Assembly (NCBI GenBank): GCA_030065875.1
Contig: JASJCR010000003.1
Span: forward strand, 1-64,000
Direction: 5' to 3'
Length of the DNA stretch: 64,000 bases
Origin: Ardenticatenaceae bacterium
Lineage (GTDB): Bacteria; Chloroflexota; Anaerolineae; Promineifilales; Promineifilaceae
Positions 24,570 to 33,211 of the stretch are shown here, piece by piece. Below the pieces are notes generated by a model, which was given only the letters and a program-made list of their open reading frames with translations, ran no database searches and was not told where the DNA came from. The stretch's first letter is position 1; every line of letters starts with the position of its first letter. A program made the position numbers and the translations under genes.

Positions 24570-26131
24570 TGATCGGTTTAATCCCGCTCGACGAACGGCC
24601 GGTCAACGTGCGCTATCCGCAAATGATTGCGGCCATTGCCGGAGTAGATTTGCGCCAGCCGCCTGCTGAACTTCTCAGCGCCGAGCGCCGACCCGCTTCT
24701 TCCGAGCTGATCGAGTGGCTCCTCGATCAAGGCCGGCAGATCGATGCCCTGATCGTTTCTTGTGAAATGCTTGGCTATGGCGGTTTGATGGCCTCGCGGA
24801 TCACCGATGATCCGGTACAAGACGTGCTTTCTCGTCTGGATGCGCTTCGTCAACTGCGACAGATGCGGCCGTCGCTGCCGATTTTGGGGTTTAACTTAAT
24901 TACCCGCGTTTCCAACGCCAACCACAATGTCGAAGAACCGCTTTATTGGGGGACCTATGGAGAGCGTCTTTATCGTTTCTCACAGCTGCACGATCGGGCC
25001 TCACAGGGTCAGCCGGTCATGGCGGATGTCAAGAAGCTGCGCAGCGAGATTCCCAAGGCTCATGTGGGCGATTTTTTGCGCCGCAGGGCGCGAAACCACA
25101 CCGTGAATATGGCTGTCCTGCACTTCTTGAGTGAGGGGATTTTTGATTTGCTGGTGCTGAGTTCGGATGATACCAGCGCATACGGTCTTGGATCACGCGA
25201 AAAACGGTGGCTGCAGGAATGGGTTGATCTGCTTGATTTGGAAGACCGGCTGTTGATGTATCCGGGCGCTGACGAGGTGGGGTGCGTGCTGTTGGCCCGG
25301 CTAATCAATGAGCAGCGCGGCTTTGTGCCCACTTTTCAATCCGTTTATGCTCAGGCTGAGCGGGCGGAGCTGGTTGCCCCTTATGAGGATGGCCCTATTC
25401 GGGTGACGATCGAGCGGCAGGTTAGGGCGGTGAACGGCCGGTTGGGTGAAGATGAGGGCGATATTTTGCTGGCGGTCAATCCACCCGACCCATCGTGTTT
25501 TGAATTTGACGCGCCGGCGGCTGCGGCCGCTTATGCGGAGCGGTCGGCTGCCCTCAAAGATTTTGTCACCGGCATCGTCAAATCTGCCGTTCCAATCGCC
25601 CTGGTTGACGTGGCCTATCCCAACGGCAGCGATCCTTATTTAATTGATTTGTTGTTTAAGCAGCCTGCAGCTGTGACCCAGCTGGCCGCTTATGGCGGAT
25701 GGAACACGGCCGGGAACACCGTGGGTACAGCGCTGGCCCAGGCGTGTGCGGCTGATGGCTTGGCCGGCGAGACTCGGCAGGTGGCTCAAGCCCGATTATT
25801 GCTTCATCGTTTTATCGAAGATTGGGGATATCAGCGGGTGGTGCGCCAGCGGACCCGCGATTGGCTGTACAAGCGGGCGGCCGTGCGAGAAATTTCTGAG
25901 GAGACGCTTTTGATGGCCGCAGCTTATGTTGAAGAGCAACTGCAGGGTTTGCTGCCGCAAATTCCCAATGCGGCCGGATGGTCGATTGTGCCGGGAAGCG
26001 TGCGGTTTCCCTGGCGTCGGCTGTTTGAGGTTGATTTTGAGCTGCAAAACCATCCCTCTACATCGCCAATTGGTAGGGCCGCAGCATGCTGCGGCCGATC
26101 CATTTTTCCCGACAGGGTAGTTGGCGGTTAA
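24569..26131 (+). CDS. DUF4127 family protein
   Basis: 520 aa. It matches the family from the first residues: IGLIPLDERPVNVRYPQ, IVSCEMLGYGGLMASR, GFNLITRVSNANHNVEEPLYW, LVLSSDDTSAYGLGSREKRWL, DEVGCVLLARL and the late AAYGGWNTAGNTVGTALAQA. Many invariant Asp/Asn/His residues suggest an enzyme, but no reaction is known. It is translationally coupled to the ROK gene and thus part of the amino-sugar operon. The last 24 or so residues (from about 26060, including GRAAACCGR) are read from a REP-like element that also gives the stop codon, so the natural C-terminus appears to have been replaced. Confidence 0.85.
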   Translation: MIGLIPLDERPVNVRYPQMIAAIAGVDLRQPPAELLSAERRPASSELIEWLLDQGRQIDALIVSCEMLGYGGLMASRITDDPVQDVLSRLDALRQLRQMRPSLPILGFNLITRVSNANHNVEEPLYWGTYGERLYRFSQLHDRASQGQPVMADVKKLRSEIPKAHVGDFLRRRARNHTVNMAVLHFLSEGIFDLLVLSSDDTSAYGLGSREKRWLQEWVDLLDLEDRLLMYPGADEVGCVLLARLINEQRGFVPTFQSVYAQAERAELVAPYEDGPIRVTIERQVRAVNGRLGEDEGDILLAVNPPDPSCFEFDAPAAAAAYAERSAALKDFVTGIVKSAVPIALVDVAYPNGSDPYLIDLLFKQPAAVTQLAAYGGWNTAGNTVGTALAQACAADGLAGETRQVAQARLLLHRFIEDWGYQRVVRQRTRDWLYKRAAVREISEETLLMAAAYVEEQLQGLLPQIPNAAGWSIVPGSVRFPWRRLFEVDFELQNHPSTSPIGRAAACCGRSIFPDRVVGG

Positions 26132-26202
26132 AAATTTAATCATTCACCATGAAGCGGAAGGGATGGAGACAACCCCACGGCCGCAGCATGCTGCGGCCCT
26201 AC
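26073..26202. repeat. REP-like inverted pair (BIME), family 1, overlapping a gene end
   Basis: GTAG (26073-26076) plus palindrome (26077-26096), then a second palindrome (26179-26198) plus CTAC (26199-26202). The centre and the downstream tail (GATCCACCAGG, TTTGATCATAAACTTGAACCGG to about 26255) match the copies at 8603 and 19661. It covers the last 59 bp of the DUF4127 reading frame. The rest of the gap to 26380 holds no gene. Confidence 0.8.
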
Positions 26203-26380
26203 GGCGCGAGAGGGATCCACCAGGTTTTGTTTGATCATAAACTTGAACCGGTCCGCTTCTCTGGTTCAGGAGCTTCTGAGCGCAGAATACTCTTCAGCAC
26301 TGCACTATCCGTTGACACTACACTTACAGTTGGAAAAATGTACTAGGTAGCAGTGCATCAGATACATCCTAAAAAAAGGG

Positions 26381-28507
26381 CTAAGGTTCATCATTTATGA
26401 TTGGAAAATAGGATTTATAGGTGTCATGAATAGTAATGATAGCTTGGTTGTTCCGAATGGCAGCATTCGTTGGTGTAGTTAAATTGATATAAAAATATTC
26501 GATATCTTCTTGGGGCAAATTGCTGTAAATGACAACATCTATCGTTTGTACGAGGTTGCCAGGTGGGAAAGTCAACGACCCTGATATTGATTGATAATCA
26601 TCTGGTATTGTGGCTGTACCAGAGGTGCTGGCGTATGAAACAGTCACAGTTTGAGTTTGGGTGACCCAAAGCTGGACAGGAATAGTGATGGTTACCGGGG
26701 TGCCATCGAGATTCTCCCAAACAGTGGCACCGGTGATATTCAACCAAGCATTTGAGCCGTCGTATTCATAAGCCCCTATATCACAGCGGGGAGTACCTTT
26801 ATCGGTTGCATCTATGGGACGGGCGATACCACGATGGTCTGTACCAGGACAGGCATTGTTATCGGCTGTATCTACTGCCGGGCTGAACGGTAACAAGGCG
26901 TGAGTTAATACATTCCCGCCATTGTCCTGAAGTGGACCAAGATGGGGATCTGCTTCTTGCCAATCTGTTGGCTGGTTGAATGGACAATCTGATCTATCAA
27001 CCAAATTATGCCCTTCAGAGATAATGCCCTGAGTACCGCGGCAATTAAAATGGCTATTATCTGCAATGATGCTGTTCCAGATGTGAACTTCACCACGATT
27101 GTTGTGAAAGAGTCCCCCTGTATCAGGGGCAACATTATTGATCAGTGAACTATTCGTCAGGTTGAGGATCCCACCAGCAATCGGGCTTGTTTGATAAATC
27201 GCTCCTCCCTGAGTTCCAGCCTCATTGCCACTTATCGTTGCATTAATGAGATTCAGATTTTCACTAATATAGATGCCACCACCGCGGTTGGTGGCGACAT
27301 TGCTAATAACAGCAGTTGCCGTGAGCCACGATTGACCCTGTATAGCATAAAGACCGCCCCCATCACCGCCAGCAAAATTGTTTTGCACTGTTGATTGGGA
27401 GAGTGAGACATCACCTGCTATCCCCCCACCCACTGCACCCGCTTCATTATCAGCGATAAGAGTATTGGTGATCAAAGTGGTATCAGCAGAAAGGATTCCC
27501 CCTCCATTACCCGATGCGATATTGTGACGAAATTGGCTGTCTTGTACCACCATAGGTTTCGAATTTTGGATACCACCTCCACCATAAGCGACATTACCGG
27601 AAATTATGGTATTGATAATGAATAGTTCGCCCATGCTGGAGCCACTATTATGACCAATTCCTCCCCCGCTACCAAAAATCTCGACTTGATTATTTTCGAT
27701 GCGGCAATCCGTAATGGTCATCACACCACCCCAGCCATATATCCCCCCTCCACCTCCACCAGTAGAAATATTTTCTTCAATCACACAGTGTGAAATGGTT
27801 GCATAACTGAAATGTAGGTAGATAGCCCCGCCATAAGAGGCGGTATTGCTTATGAAATGGGTATTAGAAACAACCAATGTTGCCAGGCTGCCTTCATTGG
27901 CAATAGCCCCACCACGCAAGGCGAGATTATCACTAAAAACGACGTTCGTAACCGTCAAGGTCCCAAATCCGTTATAAATGGCGGCACCTTGAGAGACATT
28001 TGTGCCCTGATCTGTCGCGAGCCCATTTTGAATAGTCAATTGATTGAAATGAACCTGGCTACCGGCACGGATTTCAAAGATACGATCCAAATGATTGCCA
28101 TCAACAATACTGGTTAACGTATCTATTCCATTAATAGTGAGATCATCGATAATATCAAGATCACCCCAAGCTGCGACATCATCATCATAGTTACCCGTCA
28201 TCGTTAGATAGAGCGTCATAGCAGGTAGAGTAATCGTATCAGCACCTGGCCAAATATTGGCCTCTTGTATAGCTGCCCGAAGCGTACAAATGCCATTACC
28301 AGAACCCGTTTCGCAAACACCATCACCCGGGTTGGCGTCGGTAGCATCCAGAGGGCTGTTGACGGTGAATGTGGCGTTGGGACCAGTTGGGTTGGCCTGA
28401 ACGCGTATCGTGTGCATAAGAGCAGACAACGTTAACAAAGGGAACAAAATAGCTAATAGGATTAATGAACGCCTCACAATTCTCCTTCCTCCGATTTCTT
28501 TTTCCAT
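26381..28507 (-). CDS. Secreted CSLREX/choice-of-anchor beta-helix protein with Calx-beta domain
   Basis: About 708 aa from ATG 28507 (AGGG upstream). A signal peptide is followed by a CSLREX-type segment (TFTVNSPLDATDANPGDGVC...CTLRAAIQEAN), then a right-handed beta-helix with many GGGI/GGAI and N-NTI turns (about 150-480), a choice-of-anchor Q-like stretch (AVDTADNNACPGTDHRGIARP), and a C-terminal Calx-beta domain (VTVSYASTSGTATIPDDYQSISGSLTF). It ends YKSYFPIINDEP, resembling the C-terminal hydrophobic P-I/V-I/V motif of two other secreted proteins in the window. Likely a cell-surface adhesin-like protein. Almost no GGCCG motifs, unlike neighbouring genes. Confidence 0.85.
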   Translation of the reverse strand: MEKEIGGRRIVRRSLILLAILFPLLTLSALMHTIRVQANPTGPNATFTVNSPLDATDANPGDGVCETGSGNGICTLRAAIQEANIWPGADTITLPAMTLYLTMTGNYDDDVAAWGDLDIIDDLTINGIDTLTSIVDGNHLDRIFEIRAGSQVHFNQLTIQNGLATDQGTNVSQGAAIYNGFGTLTVTNVVFSDNLALRGGAIANEGSLATLVVSNTHFISNTASYGGAIYLHFSYATISHCVIEENISTGGGGGGIYGWGGVMTITDCRIENNQVEIFGSGGGIGHNSGSSMGELFIINTIISGNVAYGGGGIQNSKPMVVQDSQFRHNIASGNGGGILSADTTLITNTLIADNEAGAVGGGIAGDVSLSQSTVQNNFAGGDGGGLYAIQGQSWLTATAVISNVATNRGGGIYISENLNLINATISGNEAGTQGGAIYQTSPIAGGILNLTNSSLINNVAPDTGGLFHNNRGEVHIWNSIIADNSHFNCRGTQGIISEGHNLVDRSDCPFNQPTDWQEADPHLGPLQDNGGNVLTHALLPFSPAVDTADNNACPGTDHRGIARPIDATDKGTPRCDIGAYEYDGSNAWLNITGATVWENLDGTPVTITIPVQLWVTQTQTVTVSYASTSGTATIPDDYQSISGSLTFPPGNLVQTIDVVIYSNLPQEDIEYFYINLTTPTNAAIRNNQAIITIHDTYKSYFPIINDEP

Positions 28508-28639
28508 TATCAACCCTAATTTGAGTTGTTGTGGCTACATTTTCTCGTTAAGCCATTGGGTTGTGCATCTTGCTGTTTGCCAAAAGCCAAGTCTCAAAAA
28601 GACCATGACTTTGTCGAACACTGATTTTTGCACGATGAA

Positions 28640-30139
28640 CTACCCCGTTTTTAAATCATCGACCAATTTATCCATCGCCCGAGCGGAGAGAGCCATGGCC
28701 GTCAATGTCGGGTTTTTTTCACATCCTGTTGTGAAAGAACTGGCATCACAAACGATTACATTTGATGAATCATACAAACGATTCCAGGCATCTAAAACAC
28801 CATACTTCGGATTTTTATGCATACGCACCGTGCCACCATAATGAACTGCATGACCTGGGATAAGCTGCGGATCAACATCCCGAATGGCTCCTTTGTAACC
28901 GGCCTCTTCTAACAGTGACCGCCAACTTTCACGAGCCGATTCAACATTTTCTCTTACATCGTCATCAAATCGAATCTTAAGTTCAAGAAGTGGCAGCCCA
29001 AATTCATCTTTTTTATTCGCTTCAGGTTTTGCGTAATACTTTTCACCAGGAATCATTGTCCCAAAAACCTGAACGCCCAACGCTTTTGATTTTCCTCCAG
29101 TGAATGTGAGCAGCTTATCTTTGAGTGAAACCGAACCGATGGTCCAAGATGTTGCTAAAAGTGGGGAAGATTTGTCGTGGGGCTTCCGCGTTAAATAGCC
29201 ACTCGGAACAAGAGGAGAAATCGGTTTTTCTAAATCCATTACCCACCATTCTTTGGGGTGATCGTGTAAATATCGTCCTAATATTCCTTCACTATTCCCA
29301 AGGCCTTGCGGGAAATCTGAACAAGATGAGTCGAAAAGCAGCTTTGTGGAGCCCAATGGACCACAGGCAACGACAAAAGCAGAAGCCTCTAAACGATTTC
29401 TGCTTTTTGACTTGCGGTCATAATAAATAACTGAGTCGACTTTTTTCTTTTGACCTGACCATTCCAGTCGGAGAGCATGTGCATTTCTTATCAGCTGGAA
29501 GTTTGAATTTTTTAGTAATGGCCGGATGATATTTGTGTAGCTATTAAATGCTGTGCCCCGGTTTACCATCATCGATGGCGGTCCGTCTGCCAGCGGAAGA
29601 ATTGTTAATCCCTGACCCCGTTTTTCTGCACATTTGGCCACATCTTCCCAATCTTTTGGTAAAAAATGATTGAAACTATGCTTTCCAACAGGCAAATTGG
29701 GGACATCCTTTGGTGTAGCAGTGATGTCAAGCAGCTGCTCGGCCTTCTCGTAATAAGGGACAAGATCTTGATAATCTAATGGCCATCGATAACATTCGTG
29801 TAACCGTTCTCCTTCATAAAAATCTTCAGGAGCAAATCGTGGAACCGCCCCTGTCCAATCATTTGATAGGCCTCCTGGAGATAAGTTGTAAAAGAATTTT
29901 GTTTCAGCATCCCCTGTTGCAACATGACGGTCACCTTCTTTCCCTTTACTGGGCTTCCAGCGAAATATATTACGCCCGTTAATACGGATTAAAAATCCAT
30001 AAGGATTGCTCCGGCCGGATTCCAGCATTGTAACGGCCATTCCCTTCTGCAACAGCTCATGCGCGGCAATTGCTCCGGTTGGGCCACTCCCAATTACGAC
30101 GACACTTTGGGTATTTGAAGTTTTATTTATATTCACCAT
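28640..30139 (-). CDS. GMC-family FAD oxidoreductase
   Basis: 499 aa. FAD motif VVVIGSGPTGAIAAHELLQKG (GSGPTG 17-22). The C-terminal GMC signature region HAVHYGGTVRM (catalytic His area) is followed by VCDASSFTTGCEKNPTLTAMALSARAMD with the second catalytic Asn. This is the layout of choline/glucose/cholesterol-oxidase-type enzymes and of cellobiose-type dehydrogenases. GAGGGA lies before the ATG. No partner gene is obvious, and the substrate cannot be named. It stands alone between two low-GGCC spacers. Confidence 0.88.
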   Translation of the reverse strand: MVNINKTSNTQSVVVIGSGPTGAIAAHELLQKGMAVTMLESGRSNPYGFLIRINGRNIFRWKPSKGKEGDRHVATGDAETKFFYNLSPGGLSNDWTGAVPRFAPEDFYEGERLHECYRWPLDYQDLVPYYEKAEQLLDITATPKDVPNLPVGKHSFNHFLPKDWEDVAKCAEKRGQGLTILPLADGPPSMMVNRGTAFNSYTNIIRPLLKNSNFQLIRNAHALRLEWSGQKKKVDSVIYYDRKSKSRNRLEASAFVVACGPLGSTKLLFDSSCSDFPQGLGNSEGILGRYLHDHPKEWWVMDLEKPISPLVPSGYLTRKPHDKSSPLLATSWTIGSVSLKDKLLTFTGGKSKALGVQVFGTMIPGEKYYAKPEANKKDEFGLPLLELKIRFDDDVRENVESARESWRSLLEEAGYKGAIRDVDPQLIPGHAVHYGGTVRMHKNPKYGVLDAWNRLYDSSNVIVCDASSFTTGCEKNPTLTAMALSARAMDKLVDDLKTG

Positions 30140-30545
30140 AAGTCCCTCATGAATTTGGCATTTTGACTTTTTTAGTAACAGGCTTGTCTACTGTCGGGTA
30201 GACAGTCAGTGAGTTTTCAATGAAGTTACTTCTCCAGCTGTCCTCATCGACTGCGGTTGAAGTCGGGTGAGGCACTGGCGAGCAGCCTATGTCTCAGCCG
30301 GGCACGTGGGCCAGGAGATATTTCTTTTGATTTCGCTCGTGTTTGCCGAGGATACTGCAGGCTCGGCCAAGAGCAGGGCCCCTAGAAGGGTGTCGAAACA
30401 CGCATGCCGGTCGGCCGGCACACGCTTTCCAATAACGGGCCATGCGCTCGCCGCATTGGAGCGCGTGGACATCACCCTGAGAAATACCGCACGTGCTGAG
30501 CTGAGAGCGAGCATGTTGCTACTCAGCTGTGGGATTTTCCTTTGG
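30140..30545. other. Gene-free spacer with a short hairpin
   Basis: No supported gene. GTCTAC (30186-30191) and GTAGAC (30198-30203) form a 6-bp hairpin with loop TGTCGG. From about 30210 the base composition rises and stays like the DegT gene downstream, so this may be degraded sequence that arrived with it. Open frames on both strands here are short and show no family pattern. Confidence 0.4.
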
Positions 30546-31775
30546 TTATTCGACAGCGTGTGCTGTGCCTACAGGCGCCGTTGTGCTTGAGGCTTGAGGC
30601 GCCGCAGCGGTAGCGGCCGTCATTCCCTGACCGAGTAGGCGTCGCATCAGGAACCGATACGGCAGGCTTGGTGCCTCCGGCAGCATTGAGACGCTGCACG
30701 TTCGTTCGAGGATAGCCAGTGTGCGCGGGCAGGTGCGCTCGGTGAGCTTCTCATCGTTGGGACGATCTCGATAGGGATTGCTTTTGGGGTGGGCGGTCCG
30801 TCTGGCCAGAATTGGCAGCCAGTTCGTGTAGACGTGCCGACCGGTGTCAATCATTCGATTTAAGCCGCGAGCTGTCGCAAACGCGCGTGCCTTGTTGGGG
30901 TCGTCGAACTTGAGTGTCAGGTTTGCTACAGCGTTCTCGCCGTGGTGCGGACTTACGCTCCAACCTGCTTGAGGGAGCCTTTCGAGCTCTTGCAAGGCGA
31001 TTTGGCGGTGCTTTTGGCGTTTGCTCAGCATGCTGTCTAGCGACTTCAATTGAGGTCGCAAAATGGCGGCCGCAATTTCCGGCATGCGGAAGTTGACTCC
31101 GACAAAGAGCGGCTCGTCCAAACCACCGGGGCCGTCGGTTCGAATGTAGCTGCCCACGTCATGGTACATCAAGGCGCGGACGTGAACGCGTTCGTCGTTC
31201 GTTAAAAGCGCGCCACCTTCACCGGATTTGATGTTTTTGTGTTGGTTGAAACTAAACGCCCCGGCATGGCCGATGGAACCAACACGTCGCCCGCGGTAGG
31301 TAAGGCCTATCGCCTGACAGGCGTCTTCAATGACGAAGAGGTCGTGAGCCGCGGCGATTTTCATGATGGCGTCCATATTCGCCACGAGGTTGATCATATG
31401 GACCGGTATGATAGCCCGGGTGCGCTCGGTGATTTTGTTCTCGATGTCCTTGGGGTCCATGGTCAAACTGTCGTCCACTTCGACGAGCACGGGTATGGCC
31501 CCCACGGCCAGCGGTGCCGCAGCGGTCGCGACCCAGGTATAGGCGGGTACCAAGACTTCGTCACCGGGGCCAACACCCGCTCCGACCAAGGCGCAAATCA
31601 GAGCGCTGGTGCCACTGTTTACGGCTAGCGCATGGCGGACGCCGATGAACTCCTGCAGTTCTTCCTCAAACTTCTCGACCTCCGAGACGCCGCTCGTGTG
31701 GTATCGAGAGAGCCCTCCCTCTGCAAGAACTCGCACGGCGGCGAAAATCTCCGAGGCTTTTGTCAGCGGTTTCAT
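30546..31775 (-). CDS. DegT/DnrJ/EryC1/StrS-family aminotransferase
   Basis: 409 aa PLP enzyme of fold type I. Clear family blocks are NSGTSALICALVGAGVGPGDEVLVPAYTWVATAAA, VIEDACQAIG (PLP-stacking Asp/Gln region), and FSFNQHKNIKSGEGGALLTND with the Schiff-base Lys (K180). These enzymes aminate nucleotide sugars or cyclitols for polysaccharide or antibiotic biosynthesis. A strong GAGGAG precedes the ATG. The last 30 residues (from about LLGQGMTAATAAAPQ) are Ala/Thr-rich and not typical. No sugar-nucleotide genes are adjacent, and base composition differs from its neighbours, so it may be a transferred single gene. Confidence 0.87.
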   Translation of the reverse strand: MKPLTKASEIFAAVRVLAEGGLSRYHTSGVSEVEKFEEELQEFIGVRHALAVNSGTSALICALVGAGVGPGDEVLVPAYTWVATAAAPLAVGAIPVLVEVDDSLTMDPKDIENKITERTRAIIPVHMINLVANMDAIMKIAAAHDLFVIEDACQAIGLTYRGRRVGSIGHAGAFSFNQHKNIKSGEGGALLTNDERVHVRALMYHDVGSYIRTDGPGGLDEPLFVGVNFRMPEIAAAILRPQLKSLDSMLSKRQKHRQIALQELERLPQAGWSVSPHHGENAVANLTLKFDDPNKARAFATARGLNRMIDTGRHVYTNWLPILARRTAHPKSNPYRDRPNDEKLTERTCPRTLAILERTCSVSMLPEAPSLPYRFLMRRLLGQGMTAATAAAPQASSTTAPVGTAHAVE

Positions 31776-31827
31776 TCTGGTTTCTCCTCTCAGATAGGTA
31801 ATTTAGGTCTTTAATAAAGGTTCTAGT

Positions 31828-31936
31828 AAAAATCAGCCACGGATCAACACGGATTATCACAGATTTCTCTCTGGCTCCTGCGGAGCTCTGCGAACCTTCG
31901 ATTCACCCCTACGGGGTTTGTGGACAAATTATTTTA
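31828..31936. repeat. Dispersed repeat with 10-bp periodicity, copy B
   Basis: Second copy of the element at 2076. The decamers CACGGATCAA, CACGGATTAT and CACAGATTTC (31838-31867) are followed by the same tail to GTGGACAAATTATT. Copy B has CTGGCTCCTGCGGAGCT where copy A has a shorter CTATAAT. It lies 53 bp upstream of the DegT start. The rest of the gap (31937-32104) is AT-rich with no gene seen. Confidence 0.75.
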
Positions 31937-32104
31937 GAAAAGTTTTTGTAAACTACTTTGTTACTTTTTTGCGCACATGTAAGAGAGAACGCAGCTTCAA
32001 AAGTTTGATACCTATATTAACTTGCAGAACTTAAATTGCAGCTTAAGTAATAATAATTGGTGAATGAGTCGCTTGTAGCTCAATTTCCCATCTGCGGAGA
32101 ACTC

Positions 32105-32800
32105 CTACGTCACACTCATCTCTGCCCGCTGCTTGAGCACTCGCAGCGTTCTCGGCTGCATCAGCAACCTCCCCAGTTCATTTGGAATGCGCGTGGTTAA
32201 GGTGCTTAATAGTCCAGGATTATGATCACTTCGTACTCGAACGATCAGCCGCGTTGTTTTTTCATCTATCTCTTCAAGAAACCATACCCAGCTCGACCGT
32301 AGATACTTCTCCGGCAGCGGAGCATCGCGGGGCACCGATTCCCACTTGCCTGTTTCCCATATACCTTGCAGAATCATTACTTGTTCTGGCTCAAGACCGA
32401 CTACCGTATATCCCATTCCTGGCGCGATCTCGATTACATCCCCAACCCTCAGGTCTTGCAGTTCTGGAATGATTCGTGTTGCGGAGCGGCGATCATTATC
32501 CACACAACCAGCTATACCCACCAAGCGATGCAAAAAGTCGTAAGTGTACCAACCTGCACGCCTGTACCCTATCTGCACTAACCACCGCCAGACTTCAGAT
32601 TTTGGGGCTCTGATGGTGATTGCCTGTGTGTAACCGATCTTTGAATTAGGGATTAGATCATCACCAGGCAGCAAGCGTTGACAATTGGTATTGATTGCTC
32701 CTCGTTGCAACCGCCAGGGCAGAATCACGAAAACATACACAAGCCCAGCGACTCCTACTGCGATTCCTATTCCAATGACACTCCTGAGTTTAACCATCAT
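32105..32800 (-). CDS. SRPBCC (START-like) family protein with membrane anchor
   Basis: 231 aa. An N-terminal membrane span (about 8-28) is followed by a polyketide-cyclase/START-like fold: ITIRAPKSEVWRWLVQIGYRRAGWYTYD begins the first strand and helix, and SSWVWFLEEIDEKTTRLIVRVRSDHNP the late strands. Such domains bind hydrophobic ligands. Two consecutive Met codons (32800, 32797) are possible starts. No operon partner. Confidence 0.75.
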   Translation of the reverse strand: MMVKLRSVIGIGIAVGVAGLVYVFVILPWRLQRGAINTNCQRLLPGDDLIPNSKIGYTQAITIRAPKSEVWRWLVQIGYRRAGWYTYDFLHRLVGIAGCVDNDRRSATRIIPELQDLRVGDVIEIAPGMGYTVVGLEPEQVMILQGIWETGKWESVPRDAPLPEKYLRSSWVWFLEEIDEKTTRLIVRVRSDHNPGLLSTLTTRIPNELGRLLMQPRTLRVLKQRAEMSVT

Positions 32801-32977
32801 TATTCTCTAATCCAATGTTTTTTGGACGGCAGCAATGCCGTAACACCAGCTTCAGCTGCGCTTCTTGTCGGCTGCAAACGATGTTAGGGCAATTTTATCC
32901 AAGAAGCTTGTTAAATCCAGTTTGTTCAAAGTGGCGGTCTGATGTGAAGGCATCCGTAATTCCTCTTCCTTTCATAA

Positions 32978-33205
32978 TCACCATATTTCCAGATCTTCTG
33001 TTGGCGTTCCCGACAGCGTACCGCTGTTGTCGTGCTCGGTGGCGGCCATGTTCATGCCGTCCCTGATTGAAGTGAAGTTGAGCGGCACATCCGCGCCGAT
33101 GGCAATTTTGATATCATCGCGATGGAACTCGTTGCCGAAGCCCACCGGAACCAGGAGTTCACGCAGATCGGCGTTGGTGCCGTAAGCGACAAAATTTAGG
33201 ATTAT
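32978..33205 (-). pseudogene. Possible gene remnant
   Basis: An open stretch of about 75 codons with no clear start, running from a stop at 33206-33208 to TGA at 32978. It reads like real protein in its first half (YGTNADLRELLVPVGFGNEF, HRDDIKIAIGADVPLNF) and becomes unlike protein near the end. I do not recognise the family. It may be the decayed end of a transferred gene. The surrounding 475-bp gap (32801-33275) otherwise holds only the terminator at 33212. Confidence 0.25.
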
Positions 33206-33211
33206 CTAGTG

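Noticed and set aside
19661..26202. Insertion sequence termini
   Set aside because: The inverted palindromes lack a transposase gene between them and lack target duplications; the REP/BIME explanation fits better.
30287..30514. 75-codon minus-strand frame downstream of the DegT gene
   Set aside because: No start signal or family motif; it may be decayed sequence, but nothing supports a gene.
31239..31628. 129-codon plus-strand frame inside the DegT gene
   Set aside because: It is an antisense shadow of a well-conserved aminotransferase.
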